From positions 62,001 to 126,000 of the forward strand of contig JAJEKV010000539.1 in the NCBI GenBank assembly GCA_021234155.1: DNA of 64,000 bases, given 5' to 3'. How positions within the stretch are numbered: position 1 is the first letter of the stretch; each line of letters starts with the position of its first letter. Below, piece by piece: positions 62,601 through 64,000 of the stretch. The notes below the pieces were generated by a model. That model worked only from the letters and a program-made list of their open reading frames with translations. It was not told the origin of the DNA and did not search any database. Both the position numbers and the translations under genes were made by a program. The stretch is from Isoetes taiwanensis. Lineage: Eukaryota > Streptophyta > Lycopodiopsida > Isoetales > Isoetaceae.

Positions 62601-64000
62601 TGATGGAATGTTTACCTGTTTTACATGTGCAGCTGCATCAATCACACGATGGATCTTATACCTGTTGGAGAAAACTCGACATGCTTCCTTGATCAAGCTG
62701 CTCCATATATACCTTTAGAGATAGCATAGTCGAGCCTTGGATATCTGCTCCTTTCCCAGTCTTGCTAGGTCGGGTGGCCCCTTCTCCAGCCTTGCTAGTT
62801 CAGGTCTGCTATTTCCCCACGGCTTTGCTGGTGAAGGATTTTTTTTGAAACCCCTGCTAATTCAAAGCCGATTTTCAGACGAAATCAAGAGCCCATTTGC
62901 TCCCAAATCAAACACGAAACATAGTTTAGGGATAATAGCCTTTCGACACCGCTTTTAGCATATATGCACGTTGGATACAACTCTTTCATTTTTGTACAAT
63001 TTTAAGGGCTTATTTATGCCACATGGAATGAAGTTACATTTTGTGAACCCTTGCATTTCTTGCATTAAGAGGTCTAGATCTATGCCACGTGGCATAATGT
63101 GGGCCGTTGATCAGGGCAGAGGGACAGACAGATCCCACAGTTTTATAATATAGTAGGATTGTTGCTAGGTGCTAACATGTATGTACGCTTCCGCTATATA
63201 GGACTCCCATAGAAGGCATGGAACGAATGACACCTCCGTGTCCTTCACCCAAACACTTGCCCATCATAAGTGGTCCGAGTCAGACGGACCGGGTGATGGA
63301 GTCGCCATGGGAGCAGAATTTCCTGTATTTATACGATGGGAGCATCATATAGGTTCGGGGAGCGTCACATGATAGAGACTATTAGTGGTTTACAGTGGCT
63401 CTGAAGAAATATTTTGCCTAGGCTCCCCTATAGCCCACCAGAACTTCCCTGAGCAAAATGGGAGATGCTAGGCTAGGGTTGGAAAAAATTAGTGAATTCA
63501 AAATCTAGAGTTCTTGGCTAATCTCAACTTCATTGGCAATGACAGAGCAACAATCAATTACTCTACATTAGAGAGCATTGCCAGGGATGCTGGAATAGAT
63601 AACCAAGTTTGGCTCCTCCACTTCTTTGTGTTTGAAGAATACAAAGCACTCTGAAGAATGCACTGAATGCAAGAAAAACATGGTTTAATGATGGTTTTGT
63701 TTTCACATATTCCAAGAGCTATCATCTCATAGAACATAAACTTACGTTCAAGATATCGAAAGCATACTTATTTTCTGAATCTAAGTGCAGAAAGTGCAAT
63801 ATACAACACCTATTGGCATTGAAGAAAGAAAAAAAAGACATCATAGCAGATCTAGCATGATGTTGAGAAACATCTTTCTTTTATTGCCGTTTTAAATACT
63901 ATAGCATTTGAATCTTATCTTCTAAAAGGTATTATGATTATCAGGGCAGCCATATCTAAAGTAAAGGCTATCCTTTCCCGTTTCTTGATATATTCGAAGT
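59650..64000. other. No recognisable gene
   Basis: Short open frames occur (for example 61368..61616 with 'WPKFTWADHWFKPW', and 62737..62958), but none carries a motif I recognise. There is no clear repeat structure by eye. The sequence becomes AT-rich after 61 kb. Confidence 0.35.

Overview
This is nuclear DNA from a land plant. Introns with GT-AG borders interrupt a plant-type MCM9 gene, and the intergenic DNA is dominated by decayed retrotransposons and small inverted-repeat elements. PPR fragments with the 'DVVAWGAMI' style, large TE-filled introns and a LINE with a C-terminal Cys/His motif unlike ordinary plant L1s make me lean towards a fern or another non-flowering vascular plant. I cannot name the species.

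The only convincing host gene is MCM9 (14422..29674, + strand, 20 exons). I traced every exon junction by reading frame. Walker A, Walker B, sensor 1, the arginine finger and the MCM zinc finger are all present. One exon carries an apparent 17-nt deletion in the sensor-2 region next to a non-canonical GC donor, so the C-terminus is either broken in this allele or mis-assembled. Introns 5 and 7 (3.2 and 5.7 kb) hold a Copia remnant, a Copia integrase piece, and LINE pieces.

Left flank (1-14.4 kb). A minus-strand gypsy-like gag remnant and two copies of a promoter/LTR-like block with paired hairpins fill 1-5 kb. A 1.6-kb LTR-type repeat (5.1-6.8 kb) is followed by a minus-strand LTR with PBS and TATA box. 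A compact LTR/PBS/PPT cluster lies at 9.0-9.9 kb. A LINE ORF1 remnant and short tandem repeats follow.

Right flank (29.7-64 kb). Two abutting inverted-repeat elements (30.3-30.6 kb) precede a zone of broken host-gene fragments: PPR pieces, a VPS4/SKD1-like P-loop exon and a 4CL-like motif. Next come a LINE 3' end, a 1.1-kb polypyrimidine tract enclosing a ~65-bp mitochondrial rrn26 fragment, several TIR/foldback elements, a 57-bp triplication and a Mutator-like MITE with a 9-bp target duplication. A 9.4-kb L1-type LINE (50194..59632) has a 17-bp target duplication and poly(A) tail, and contains a nested solo LTR with its own 6-bp target duplication. The last 4.3 kb show nothing recognisable.

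The genes do not form a functional cluster. The window is one replication/recombination helicase gene in a TE-rich landscape, with readable nesting order: L1 first, then solo LTR; Copia integrase first, then the non-L1 LINE.
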